Source: Mycobacterium parmense
GTDB lineage: Bacteria > Actinomycetota > Actinomycetes > Mycobacteriales > Mycobacteriaceae
Assembly (NCBI RefSeq): GCF_010730575.1
Contig: NZ_AP022614.1
Location: 1,550,001 to 1,614,000 of the forward strand
Direction: 5' to 3'
Length of the DNA: 64,000 bases
How positions within the stretch are numbered: the first letter of the stretch is position 1; each line of letters begins with the position of its first letter. A program made the translations under genes and the position numbers. The notes beneath the pieces are model-generated. The model saw only the letters and a program-made list of their open reading frames with translations. It had not been told where the DNA came from and ran no database searches. This document shows, one piece after another, positions 19,182 to 27,703 of this stretch.

Positions 19182-19561
19182 GTTGATTCACCATCCGGTC
19201 TGTTAGAACGCCTGGACCTCGCCCAGCGCGCGAATTACATCGACAACCGTAAGGCAACCGCATGGACCTCGCCACGCGGCGCCGAGCCGCTGACTTCACA
19301 TTTCGCTATGTGCCCGAATCCCGCCGTCGGCGGGCCACCCGGATCGTGTCGGCCAGCGGCGGCCTGCACACCGCTGAGCTGCACTTTTCGAACGCCTCAC
19401 TGACCCCCCACCGGATTCTTCGCGTCCCATGGTAGCCGCGGACGGGCCCGTCGTCCTGTTAACCGCCGACTTGCCGACAAAGCACCACTGAGCCGGGCAA
19501 TCGGCGCAAGGGCCGGCGGCCGACTCGCCCCGCGGGCGCTCTCGCAAGGAAGATGACCGGT
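19182..19561. other. Divergent control region of eccB5 and malQ
   Basis: No supported gene in 380 bases. It must contain the promoters of the core ESX-5 genes and of malQ. I found no hexamer pair convincing enough to call; the minus strand has TTGCCT and TAATTC near 19235-19258 at too short a spacing. Confidence 0.4.
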
Positions 19562-21742
19562 ATGACTGAGCTTGCGCCGTCGCTGGTCGAACTCGCCCGG
19601 AGATACGGGATCGCCACCGAGTATGCGGACTGGACCGGGCGACACGTGCCGGTTCCGGAGAGCACGCTGATGGCGGTGCTCGGCGCCCTCGGCGTGGAGG
19701 CGGCCGACGAGCAGCAACGCAACGCGGCACTGTCCGCCCACCGGCGTGCGCACTGGGCGCGCCGGCTGCCGCCGACCATCGTCGGGCGCACCGGAGCGCA
19801 GACCAAGTTCTGGGTGCACGTGACCCACGGAGACCCAGCCGAGGTGTGGCTGCAGCTCGAGGACGGCACGGTCCTCGGCGGGGTGCAGCAGGTCGACAAC
19901 TTCACACCGCCTTTCGGCCTGGACGGGCGGCTGGTCGGCGAGGCCAGCTTCGTCCTGCCCCCCGGCGTGCCACTGGGATATCACCGGGTGCACCTGCGTT
20001 CCGGCGGCACCGAGACCAGCACCGCGCTGATCATGACTCCGGACTGGCTGGGGCTGCCGGAGCGGCTCGGCGCCCGCCGCGCGTGGGGCATGGCCGCACA
20101 GCTCTACAGCGTGCGCTCCCGGCAGTCCTGGGGCGTCGGGGACTTGACGGACCTGACGGATCTCGCCGTGTGGTCGGCCTGCCGGCACGGCGCCGACTAT
20201 GTGTTGGTCAACCCGCTGCATGCCGCCGCGCCGTCGGGCCCGGGCACTCCGATGGAGCCGTCGCCATACCTGCCGACCTCCCGGCGCTTCTTCAATCCTC
20301 TTTATCTGCGCGTCGAGGCGATCCCCGAATTCGCCGATCTGTTCAAGCGGAGCCGGGTCCGGCGGCTGCGCTCTGACGTGCAGCGCCGCGCCAGGCGCGT
20401 GGATGCCGTCGACCGGGACGGCGCCTGGGCGGCGAAGCGGGAAGCGCTCAAGCTGTTGCACGAGGTGCCGCGGTCGGCGGGGCGGCAGCTGGCGTACGCC
20501 GCCTTCTGCGACCGGGAGGGTCGGGCACTCGACGACTTCGCCACCTGGTGCGCGCTGGCCGAGAAGTACGGCGGCGACTGGCGGCGCTGGCCCGAGCCGG
20601 TTCAGCACCCCGACGGCGAAGGCGTCGCAAAGTTCGTCCGCAAGAACGCCGGCGCCGTCGACTTCCATCGCTGGCTGCAGTGGCAGCTCGACGAGCAGCT
20701 CGCGGCCGCCCAGTCCCAGGCGGTGCGCGCGGGGATGGCGCTGGGCGTCATGCACGACCTGGCGGTCGGCGTTCATCCCTACGGGGCCGACGCCTGGGCC
20801 ATGCGGGAGACCTTGGCGCGCGGCGTGACCGCCGGCGCACCACCCGACGAGTTCAACCAGCTCGGGCAGGACTGGTCGCAGCCGCCGTGGCGGCCGGACC
20901 GCCTCGACGAAGAGGAATACCTGCCGTTCCGGGCGGTGATCCGGGCGGTGCTGCGGCATGCGGGGGGCGTGCGGATCGACCACATCATCGGCCTGTTCCG
21001 GCTCTGGTGGATCCCGGAAGGCGCGCCGCCCACCCGGGGCACCTACGTGCGCTACGACCACGAGGCGATGATCGGCATCGTCGCGCTGGAAGCCCACCGG
21101 GCCGGCGCGGTGGTCGTCGGCGAGGACCTCGGCACGGTGGAACCGTGGGTGCGTGACTACCTCTTATTAAGGGGCCTGCTGGGCACCTCGATCCTGTGGT
21201 TCGAGCTCGACCGCGACGGGAACGGCGGGCCCCTGCCGGCCGAGCGCTGGCGCGAGTACTGCCTGTCGTCCGTCACCACCCACGACCTGCCCCCGACCGC
21301 CGGTTATCTGGCCGGAGACCACGTGCGCCTCCGCGAGTCCCTGGGACTGCTGACGCGACCCGCGGAGGAGGAGCGCGCCGCCGACCGCGCGGAGCTGGCC
21401 GCCTGGATGGCCGAGCTGCGCCGAGTCGGGCTGCTCGGCGAGGTGTCGCAAGACGGCTCCGCCGGCCGCCCCGATGACCATGACCCGGAATCGGTCGTGC
21501 TCGCCCTGTACCGCTACGTCTGCCGGACGCCGTCGCGGCTGGTGGGTGTTGCCCTGACCGACGCGGTCGGTGACCGCCGGACGCAGAACCAGCCCGGCAC
21601 CACCGACGAGTACCCCAATTGGCGGGTACCGCTGACCGGGCCGGACGGCGACCCAATCATGCTCGAAGACGTGTTCACCGACGCCAGGGCGGCCGCCCTG
21701 GCGGAGGCGGTGCGTTCCGCGCTCACGCCTCCCAGCTCCTGA
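19562..21742 (+). CDS. malQ: 4-alpha-glucanotransferase (amylomaltase, GH77)
   Basis: The 726-residue enzyme transfers glucan segments between maltodextrins and is part of glycogen/maltodextrin recycling. GH77 features are the N-terminal extension typical of long MalQ forms, a RIDHIIGLF motif with the nucleophile Asp at about residue 473, GEDLGT with the acid/base Glu at about 521, and THDLP with the third carboxylate at about 575. The ATG at 19562 is chosen over one nine bases earlier because AAGGAAG then has the right spacing. It is divergent from eccB5, as malQ (Rv1781c) is in M. tuberculosis. Confidence 0.95.
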   Translation: MTELAPSLVELARRYGIATEYADWTGRHVPVPESTLMAVLGALGVEAADEQQRNAALSAHRRAHWARRLPPTIVGRTGAQTKFWVHVTHGDPAEVWLQLEDGTVLGGVQQVDNFTPPFGLDGRLVGEASFVLPPGVPLGYHRVHLRSGGTETSTALIMTPDWLGLPERLGARRAWGMAAQLYSVRSRQSWGVGDLTDLTDLAVWSACRHGADYVLVNPLHAAAPSGPGTPMEPSPYLPTSRRFFNPLYLRVEAIPEFADLFKRSRVRRLRSDVQRRARRVDAVDRDGAWAAKREALKLLHEVPRSAGRQLAYAAFCDREGRALDDFATWCALAEKYGGDWRRWPEPVQHPDGEGVAKFVRKNAGAVDFHRWLQWQLDEQLAAAQSQAVRAGMALGVMHDLAVGVHPYGADAWAMRETLARGVTAGAPPDEFNQLGQDWSQPPWRPDRLDEEEYLPFRAVIRAVLRHAGGVRIDHIIGLFRLWWIPEGAPPTRGTYVRYDHEAMIGIVALEAHRAGAVVVGEDLGTVEPWVRDYLLLRGLLGTSILWFELDRDGNGGPLPAERWREYCLSSVTTHDLPPTAGYLAGDHVRLRESLGLLTRPAEEERAADRAELAAWMAELRRVGLLGEVSQDGSAGRPDDHDPESVVLALYRYVCRTPSRLVGVALTDAVGDRRTQNQPGTTDEYPNWRVPLTGPDGDPIMLEDVFTDARAAALAEAVRSALTPPSS

Positions 21743-21806
21743 AAGGGCGACCTGTTAGCTTCGGGTGTGCCTCGGAGTGTCCGGTGTTCGCCCCGGTGAG
21801 CAGTTC

Positions 21807-22289
21807 ATGACCCTCTCGCCCGCGGACCGGTCCGCCCTCAGCGACCTGGTCCACCGCTACGCGGCGTACGTCGACGACCGTCGATTCGACTGTGCGGCAG
21901 AGCTTTTCACAGAGGAAGCGGAGCTGCGGGTACCGGATCCGCCCGCCGCGCTGGAGCCGGCCGTCAGCCATCGCGGCCGGCAGGCGATCGCCGCCGCGGT
22001 CGGCGCCGTCGCACAGCTGATCCGCACCGAACATGCGATGGTCGGCGAAATCTTCGACGGTGGTTCGCACCCCGGCAGCGCCCGGGGCCGCGTCGCGTGC
22101 ATCGCGCATCACTGGAACCGGCGCTCTGGTGAGGGTGGTGAGATCGTGGACGTCGTCTGGCACCTGCGTTACGACGACGACTACGAGAGCATGGACGCAG
22201 GCTGGCGAATCAGCCGACGCGCCTTGACCATCAACGCCATCGAGACCCGGCCGGTGCGCCGGTTATTGCCGCGCGAACCCGCCGGTTGA
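21807..22289 (+). CDS. SnoaL-like (NTF2-fold) protein
   Basis: The ~160-residue protein has the opening of a SnoaL_4-type domain (LVHRYAAYVDDRRFDCAAELFTE) and an alternating strand pattern consistent with a cone-shaped NTF2 fold, often a ketosteroid isomerase-like or dehydratase-like pocket. The start is uncertain: ATG 21807 gives the usual family N-terminus but has a weak ribosome-binding site, and GTG codons at 21765 and 21777 are in frame. It follows malQ in the same direction and no substrate can be named. Confidence 0.7.
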   Translation: MTLSPADRSALSDLVHRYAAYVDDRRFDCAAELFTEEAELRVPDPPAALEPAVSHRGRQAIAAAVGAVAQLIRTEHAMVGEIFDGGSHPGSARGRVACIAHHWNRRSGEGGEIVDVVWHLRYDDDYESMDAGWRISRRALTINAIETRPVRRLLPREPAG

Positions 22290-22380
22290 CCGAACCGCGA
22301 TTCGAATTCGTTTCTCCGGGCGGCATTCCGGGTAGGCCAGACGGGACGGCCGAACGGAACCGATAGCAAGGGAGACGCCG

Positions 22381-22626
22381 ATGAGGCACCGCCCCATGCA
22401 TGTGACGGAGCGCCACCGCGGGTTGTTGATCGTCGGCGCCGCCGCGATGGCGTTCGTAGTTTGCGTGACGAACTTCGCCCTCGGCCACGCCGGTGCGGGG
22501 GTCAGCGCCGCCATCGTCGCGCTGCTGGCTTTCGGAGCCGGCCTGGGATGGCTTGGGATGGAGGGCAGGCGCGTTCGCCAGGCCGAGCGCGAGTGGGCGG
22601 TGCGCCGCCCCGCCCCGCGCCCGTGA
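22381..22626 (+). CDS. Small two-helix membrane protein
   Basis: The 81-residue product has two hydrophobic helices (about residues 14-34 and 41-58) flanked by basic residues, with a basic C-terminal tail. AAGGGAGA lies six bases before the ATG, supporting translation. I do not recognise the family. Its stop is back to back with the stop of the convergent SRPBCC gene (TGA followed directly by TCA), leaving no intergenic space. Confidence 0.65.
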   Translation: MRHRPMHVTERHRGLLIVGAAAMAFVVCVTNFALGHAGAGVSAAIVALLAFGAGLGWLGMEGRRVRQAEREWAVRRPAPRP

Positions 22627-23055
22627 TCACTCCAGGTTGGCGAGGTTCTCCACCGATTTGCGCACGTCGGACCGCAGCACCCTGGCGACGATCCCACCGA
22701 TCGGTCCGCTCAGCACGCCCCCGTTGAGGTCGGCGGTCAGGTGGAAGTTGGTCCCCGGATCGTTGTCGGCGACGGACATCGCCACCCCCAGCCGGATGCC
22801 GCCGCGCGCGCGGCCCTGCAACTCGATGGAGTTCGGTTCGTCGTAGTGGGTCACTTCCCAATGCACGACGTTGCGGAATCCCTTGACCTTCACGCACGAG
22901 GAGACGCGCGTGCCCTCTTCGATGGTCGAGGGGACAGGACTGCGCCATCCCCCGAAGATCGTCATCCATTCGTCGAATCGGCTCAGGTCGGAGGCCAGCT
23001 TCCACGCCGCCTCCGGCTGCACATCGGACGTCATCGAAACATCGACTCGCGCCAA
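22627..23055 (-). CDS. SRPBCC-fold protein of the Rv0910 toxin family
   Basis: The 142-residue protein resembles M. tuberculosis Rv0910 (HASDLTRYREW-type segment here LASDLSRFDEW; VEVKG-type here VKVKG; GPIGxIVA and the DIRESLxN-type end, here DVRKSVEN). These START/SRPBCC proteins have a hydrophobic pocket; Rv0910 was reported as a toxin paired with Rv0909. A TTG at 23055 is the best start: GGAGGAG lies seven bases upstream and the length then matches the family, whereas a GTG 27 bases earlier would place that site inside the gene. No antitoxin gene is adjacent. Confidence 0.75.
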   Translation of the reverse strand: MARVDVSMTSDVQPEAAWKLASDLSRFDEWMTIFGGWRSPVPSTIEEGTRVSSCVKVKGFRNVVHWEVTHYDEPNSIELQGRARGGIRLGVAMSVADNDPGTNFHLTADLNGGVLSGPIGGIVARVLRSDVRKSVENLANLE

Positions 23056-23145
23056 CTTGGTGCTCCTCCCCGGGTCGGCCACCCGTGCAAGTTCGGATTC
23101 ACGGGGATACCCCGCTGACGGCGTGCCTATGCCTGCGCGGGCGGG

Positions 23146-23703
23146 CTACGGCCAGGCTTCCTGCAGCTGCTGGGCCACGTCGATGATCTGCGCGGACTGG
23201 GACTGCGGAGCGTCGATCTCCTCGGCGACGTACTGCGCGATGAATCGCCGTATCTCCCCGTCCACGCCCGCCAGGATGCGCAGCACCTCGCCACGCAGGG
23301 ATTTCGACGAAACGTTGACGGTGATGTCCGAAGGCCGGGGCTTCGCGACGTCGACGATCAGCAGCAGCGGTTCGGCGGCGCGCGCGGTGGCGCGCAGGGC
23401 GATGTCCCCGGAGACCACGAAGCGTTGCTTGTCGAGGCGCAGGTCGAGCAGCAGGTCGATCGACAGCGGGATGTGGATGACGAAGGTGATGTCGTCACCC
23501 AGGCGGCGCGTCACGCGGGGCTCCTGGATCTTCACGTTGGCGCTGACCTTGGCGATCCCACCCGGGCCCTGGGCGATGGGCTCCATCGCGAACTCGTTGC
23601 CGGCGATGTCGGCGAACGCGGCCGCGACACGCTCGGGCGTGACGGCCACCTCGAAGAATCGGCGGCCGAACTCCTCGTAGGTGACATAGTCGTGATTCTG
23701 CAT
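23146..23703 (-). CDS. Conserved hypothetical protein (Rv1780-like by synteny)
   Basis: The 185-residue protein starts MQNHDYVTYEEFGRRFFEVAVT and shows alternating hydrophobic strands in the middle with a helical C-terminus (VAEEIDAPQSQSAQIIDV). There is no signal peptide or membrane helix. Length and place near malQ fit M. tuberculosis Rv1780. The strand pattern resembles a lipid-binding-like fold but I cannot assign a family with confidence. The ATG is preceded by GTATAAG, possibly part of a promoter, and lacks a clear ribosome-binding site. It is divergent from the DUF4407 gene. Confidence 0.7.
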   Translation of the reverse strand: MQNHDYVTYEEFGRRFFEVAVTPERVAAAFADIAGNEFAMEPIAQGPGGIAKVSANVKIQEPRVTRRLGDDITFVIHIPLSIDLLLDLRLDKQRFVVSGDIALRATARAAEPLLLIVDVAKPRPSDITVNVSSKSLRGEVLRILAGVDGEIRRFIAQYVAEEIDAPQSQSAQIIDVAQQLQEAWP

Positions 23704-23922
23704 AGGCTTATACCGTCTCACGTCGCCTGGCGGAACGGCCGCTGATCCGCTCGCGTCGCTGGAAGTTGGCGCCATGCGTGCGGTCTTCGGGCCGTCGGCC
23801 GTTCCACGGTGTTTCACCGTCAGTCGCCCCGGATTGTGAGCCGTGGCACATCGCGGTGCTTCGGCTCGGTGTGGCGGCGGCCGGCCTGAGAGGCTTGATG
23901 AGCTGGAGGTGTTTGGAGTCCG

Positions 23923-25710
23923 ATGAGCGCCCACGAATCTGCCGAGCCCCGCTCGGCCGCATCCCGGCCCGCAAGGCTGCTCACCTGGTTGGGCGGCGGC
24001 CACTGGCACGAGCTCGGCGAGCGCCACGAGCGGGCCACCCACTCCGTCGCCGGTGCCGTCGTCGTCATCGGGGCCGTACTGGCGTGGCTGGTGGCCGGCG
24101 GCGCCGTGGCCGAGTCGACACGGTGGCCGGTTCTGGCCGTCGCGCCGGTCACCTTGGTTTTTGCCCTGCTGGTCGGCACGGTGATCCGTGGCACCGCCGG
24201 CGGCCCTCACCGAGGCCGCGCCGGCGTGGCCGGACGCGCGGCGGTCGCGGCGTCGGTGGGCTTGGTCGTGGGCGAGCTCGCCGCGCTCGTCCTGCTTTCT
24301 GCCCCCATCGGCCGCCGCCTCGACGAACGGGCCCTGCGAAGCGCGGAGTCGACACCGGCCGTCGCATTGGCCGCGACCTCGCTGCGGGAGAGCACCGACG
24401 CCCGCGCCGCCCTCGACCATGCCGTCGAGCAGGCGCGGGCACAGCAGGACACCGCCCTGGTCGTCGCGCGCTGCGAATACAATCCGACGCCCGCCTGCCC
24501 GCCGACCCGGATCACCGGCGTCCCGGGCGCCGGTCCCGAAACACGAACGGCGAACGACCTTCTCGCCGATGCCCAGCGCGAGCTGGACAACGCGCTGGCG
24601 GCGCGCGACCAGCAGGCACCCCTGCTGGACGCCACGATCGCGCGCAAGCAACGGGCGCTGACCGAGGCGCGGCAGGACGTCGTCGCCGACGCCGGGCGCG
24701 GCCTCGGTGCGCGCTGGGTCGCCATGAACGACGTCACGGCCGCCGGGGCCGGGGCGCTGGCGCTGCGGGTGTCGACCGATGGATTCTTCGTTCTGATCTG
24801 CCTGCTGCCGCTGGTCCTCGGCATGTGGCGCGGCGAGACGACCCACGACCGCCGCGCCGAAGCCCGTACGCGGCGCGAACGCGCCGAGCTCGACGCCGAC
24901 ACCGCCATCGCGATCAAACGGGCCGAGGTGCGCCGCGAGGCCGAAATACTCTGGGCGGAGCATCAACTCACGCAGGCCCGGCTGGCCGTCGAGGCGCAGG
25001 CCGAGATCGATCGCGAGCAGCAACGGCGCCGGGTCGCGGCGGCGTTCGAAGATTCGAAGCGCGTGCCGTCGGAGATCTCCCTGAAACCGGCCCATGCCTT
25101 TCAGCCGGCGGAAGACGACGTTTACCTCCCCATCGCCGCGCAAGCCGAGGCGGCCAGCCTGGCGATCGCCACGTCGGCCGCCGAAGCGGAGGATTCACGC
25201 GCGGAGACCGCGGAGAACCTCCCGGCTCCGGTCGAACGGCCGGTCGAGCTTGCACGCCGCACGCCCGGATCCATTCCGTCGATCCCCGACGCCACAAGGG
25301 CCGCGGCCCGCTGGGTGCGCCCGTTGGTGCCGCCGTTGGTGGCGCGGGTGATCGACAACACCACGGCGCCGCTGCGCACAGCGCGCCAGGTGTTCGAAGA
25401 GGTCGAGGAGATCACCTTCGCGTTCAGGCGGACTCGCAAGGTGACGCTGGACTCCGAGCACAGCGCGCCGCCGGCGCCCGGCCCGGCCCCCGAGGCCCCG
25501 CTGCCCGACGAACGGTCGGCGCGCGGGGCGGGCCGCCACGGCGAAGTGGCTGAACACGAACGCTTCTCGTCGCTGCCGCGCCGGGAGTTCGACGCAATGG
25601 GCGGGCGCAGGCCGGCGGAGCGCGACGGCCGCATCGAACTGATGGAGCGCGGCGGGACGCGGGAACTGGATGCCCCGGACGGTCCGCGGCAACTGCCGCC
25701 GGCACGGTAG
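23923..25710 (+). CDS. DUF4407 membrane protein with coiled coil
   Basis: The 595-residue protein has three membrane helices near the N-terminus (about 44-64, 69-88, 105-125), a long charged helical region with two cysteines (RCEYNPTPACPP), a fourth helix (about 288-307, GFFVLICLLPLVLGMW) and a second Arg/Glu-rich coiled coil, then a disordered Pro-rich tail. This is the DUF4407 layout. Role unknown. GGAG lies five bases before the ATG. It corresponds by position and size to the membrane protein Rv1779c. Confidence 0.8.
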   Translation: MSAHESAEPRSAASRPARLLTWLGGGHWHELGERHERATHSVAGAVVVIGAVLAWLVAGGAVAESTRWPVLAVAPVTLVFALLVGTVIRGTAGGPHRGRAGVAGRAAVAASVGLVVGELAALVLLSAPIGRRLDERALRSAESTPAVALAATSLRESTDARAALDHAVEQARAQQDTALVVARCEYNPTPACPPTRITGVPGAGPETRTANDLLADAQRELDNALAARDQQAPLLDATIARKQRALTEARQDVVADAGRGLGARWVAMNDVTAAGAGALALRVSTDGFFVLICLLPLVLGMWRGETTHDRRAEARTRRERAELDADTAIAIKRAEVRREAEILWAEHQLTQARLAVEAQAEIDREQQRRRVAAAFEDSKRVPSEISLKPAHAFQPAEDDVYLPIAAQAEAASLAIATSAAEAEDSRAETAENLPAPVERPVELARRTPGSIPSIPDATRAAARWVRPLVPPLVARVIDNTTAPLRTARQVFEEVEEITFAFRRTRKVTLDSEHSAPPAPGPAPEAPLPDERSARGAGRHGEVAEHERFSSLPRREFDAMGGRRPAERDGRIELMERGGTRELDAPDGPRQLPPAR

Positions 25711-25828
25711 CCCGCATAGCGGGTCGTCGAATTGTCATCCGGCGGGAACCCGTGGGCCGGCGTCCGTTAACCCTGCGTTGGCCGCAACGGATGCGGGCCC
25801 ACCGGCACTTTGCGACAATCACCGGGTT

Positions 25829-26173
25829 ATGAGACTCGTACTGATGCTGGCAGGTGTCACGGTGGCGATCGGCACCGCCGCGTCGGCGCAAGCCGACGTC
25901 GACGGTAAGGATCAGGCGTTCCTCACCACGCTGCGCCAGGCGGGCGTGACGTACATGAACCCCGAGCGGGCCGTCGCGGCAGGTAAGTCGGTGTGCGACC
26001 TGGTCGACGGCGGAATGACCGGCGCGGAGATCGTCAAGAACCTGCAGGAGAAGAATCCGGGGTTCGAGGGCGACGGCGCCGCGAAGTTCGCGGCGATCGC
26101 GGCGCAGGCGTACTGCCCGCAGGCGCTGACCGCCCAGGACGCCGGCGCGGCCTCGAAGTCCGACAACTCCTGA
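25829..26173 (+). CDS. Secreted DUF732 protein
   Basis: The 114-residue protein has a signal peptide (MRLVLMLAGVTVAIGTAASAQA, cleavage after AQA) and a DUF732 domain with its two conserved cysteines (SVCDLVDGG and AYCPQA), likely forming a disulfide. DUF732 proteins are small exported mycobacterial proteins of unknown function. A hairpin 33 bases downstream suggests a monocistronic transcript. Confidence 0.85.
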   Translation: MRLVLMLAGVTVAIGTAASAQADVDGKDQAFLTTLRQAGVTYMNPERAVAAGKSVCDLVDGGMTGAEIVKNLQEKNPGFEGDGAAKFAAIAAQAYCPQALTAQDAGAASKSDNS

Positions 26174-26206
26174 CGCGGGCGGACGGGCCCCTGACCTGAC
26201 CGCGGA

Positions 26207-26235
26207 CCGGTGCGTCTGCGCGCCGTACGCACCGG
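26207..26235 (+). terminator. Hairpin after the DUF732 gene
   Basis: Perfect 9-bp arms CCGGTGCGT (26207-26215) and ACGCACCGG (26227-26235) with an 11-base loop, no U-run after it. Position suggests a terminator of the non-U-tract kind frequent in mycobacteria. Confidence 0.5.
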
Positions 26236-26432
26236 AGGGCCGTCGCACGGCTACCGGCTGCACGGCACGCGGCCGCGTCCGCCCAGACCCGCCGAGTGCA
26301 TCTGCTCGCCGCAGGTAATATCCAGCCGACAACGGCACGGCTCGAATCTCGTCGACCTCGTGAGGCGGAAGTGATGGCAGGGCAGGATCTCGCAGTGACA
26401 GTCGGAAGGCCGGACGTGACTCCCGAGGGCGC

Positions 26433-26906
26433 ATGAAGATCAGCCTGCTCCTCGCTGACGCGGCACAGGCCGACGCCGCGTCCGGCAAGGTCCACGCCCT
26501 CGGCCTGGGCTGGCGGCAGTGCCAAACGCCCACGCCGCCTATCGCTTTGGTGCTCTTCCTGGACATCGACTGGGACGAGACGAACAAAAAGCACAAGCTG
26601 AGCTGCCAGCTGCTGACGACCGACGGCGAACCGGTGGTGGTGATGGGGTCGCAGGGCCCACAGCGGATCTCCTTCGAGGCTTCGGCGGAGGCCGGCCGTC
26701 CCCCGGGCGCCATTCACGGCGCCTCGCTTCGCCTGCCGCTCACCCTCAACATCCCGGCCGGAATACCGTTGGACCCGGGAATCTACGAGTGGCGAGTGGA
26801 GATCGAGGGCTTCGAGCAGGCCACCGCCGTCGAGGCGTTCGTCGTGGTGCCTTCCGCGCAGCAGCCCCAGCAACCGCAGCACCCGCCGCCCAAGCCGTCC
26901 CTCTAG
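26433..26906 (+). CDS. DUF6941-type conserved hypothetical protein
   Basis: The 157-residue protein starts MKISLLLADAAQADAASGKVHALGLGW and is rich in beta strands (VLFLDIDWDE, YEWRVEIEG), ending in a Pro/Gln-rich tail. This pattern fits the DUF6941 group of small cytosolic proteins; function unknown. It corresponds by position to Rv1778c. Its stop codon overlaps that of the convergent gene in the palindrome CTCTAG or nearby, a four-base overlap. Confidence 0.7.
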   Translation: MKISLLLADAAQADAASGKVHALGLGWRQCQTPTPPIALVLFLDIDWDETNKKHKLSCQLLTTDGEPVVVMGSQGPQRISFEASAEAGRPPGAIHGASLRLPLTLNIPAGIPLDPGIYEWRVEIEGFEQATAVEAFVVVPSAQQPQQPQHPPPKPSL

Positions 26907-27703
26907 TCGCGGCGGCCGAACATCTCGTAGAGCTGCGGCAGGAACCCCGCAAGGTGATTCATCTCCTGCGCGCAGTGCACCAGCAGATTGCGCGCGGTGG
27001 ACTCGGAGGTCGCCAGCACCCGCGCGGCGAACGGGCGCACCACCCGGGACGCGATGCCGGGGGCGTTCCGCACGGCGATATGCGGCCCGCCCAACCAGAA
27101 CCGAGAGCGCATCTCGGCGCCGGATGGAGTGGAGCGGATGTGGTGGATGAACCATCCCACGTCCACGGGCACGTCACCGGAGCCCAGCCGGGCGCAGATC
27201 GACACCGCGTCCTTGCCGTCGGGCGGGCAGCCCATCTCCGCCGGCGCGACGAAGCGGATCGCGGCGCTGAGCATGCTGGACCCGATGTACTCGCTGATGG
27301 TCGACGTCCGGCCGACGTAGCGCTGTTCGTCTTCGCCGCCGTCGCCCCAGGCCGCATACAGATGCGCTCGGGGATGCCACAGCTTGTAGCGCCGGGTGTC
27401 GCAACCGTGCCAGCCGAACCACCACGCCCACATCGCCGGCGTCACCCCGGGCATGTCGGTCCGGACACAGACCTGGAGGCTGCCGTCCTCGAGAATCCCA
27501 TAGCCGTTCTCGGTCCGCTGGTATCCGTCGGCGGCGACGCACGCGGCGTCGGCGAAGGCGGGCAACGCCATCGCGCCCTGCGGGCCGTGGTGCAGGGCGT
27601 CGACGACATGACCTGGCAGGGCGGACATCTCGGACGTGAAGAAGCTGCCGAAGGGCGTGTCGGCGTCGTCGCCGCGGTAACCGAGGTACACCCCGCGGGC
27701 CAT
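26903..27703 (-). CDS. DAPG hydrolase (PhlG)-family protein
   Basis: The 266-residue protein carries the family signature WWFGWHGCDTRRYKLWHPRAH near residue 105-125 and HCAQEMNHL near the C-terminus, matching the zinc-binding His/Glu motifs of 2,4-diacetylphloroglucinol hydrolase, which cleaves a C-C bond in an acylated polyphenol. The true substrate here is unknown. Its ATG overlaps the stop of the FAD oxidase gene by one base (TGATG), so the two are coupled and probably act on successive steps of one pathway. It matches Rv1775 by synteny. Confidence 0.82.
   Translation of the reverse strand: MARGVYLGYRGDDADTPFGSFFTSEMSALPGHVVDALHHGPQGAMALPAFADAACVAADGYQRTENGYGILEDGSLQVCVRTDMPGVTPAMWAWWFGWHGCDTRRYKLWHPRAHLYAAWGDGGEDEQRYVGRTSTISEYIGSSMLSAAIRFVAPAEMGCPPDGKDAVSICARLGSGDVPVDVGWFIHHIRSTPSGAEMRSRFWLGGPHIAVRNAPGIASRVVRPFAARVLATSESTARNLLVHCAQEMNHLAGFLPQLYEMFGRRD

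Noticed and set aside
19397..21097. A 566-codon minus-strand frame opposite malQ
   Set aside because: Antisense shadow of malQ with no motif and repetitive Arg/Gly/Pro composition.
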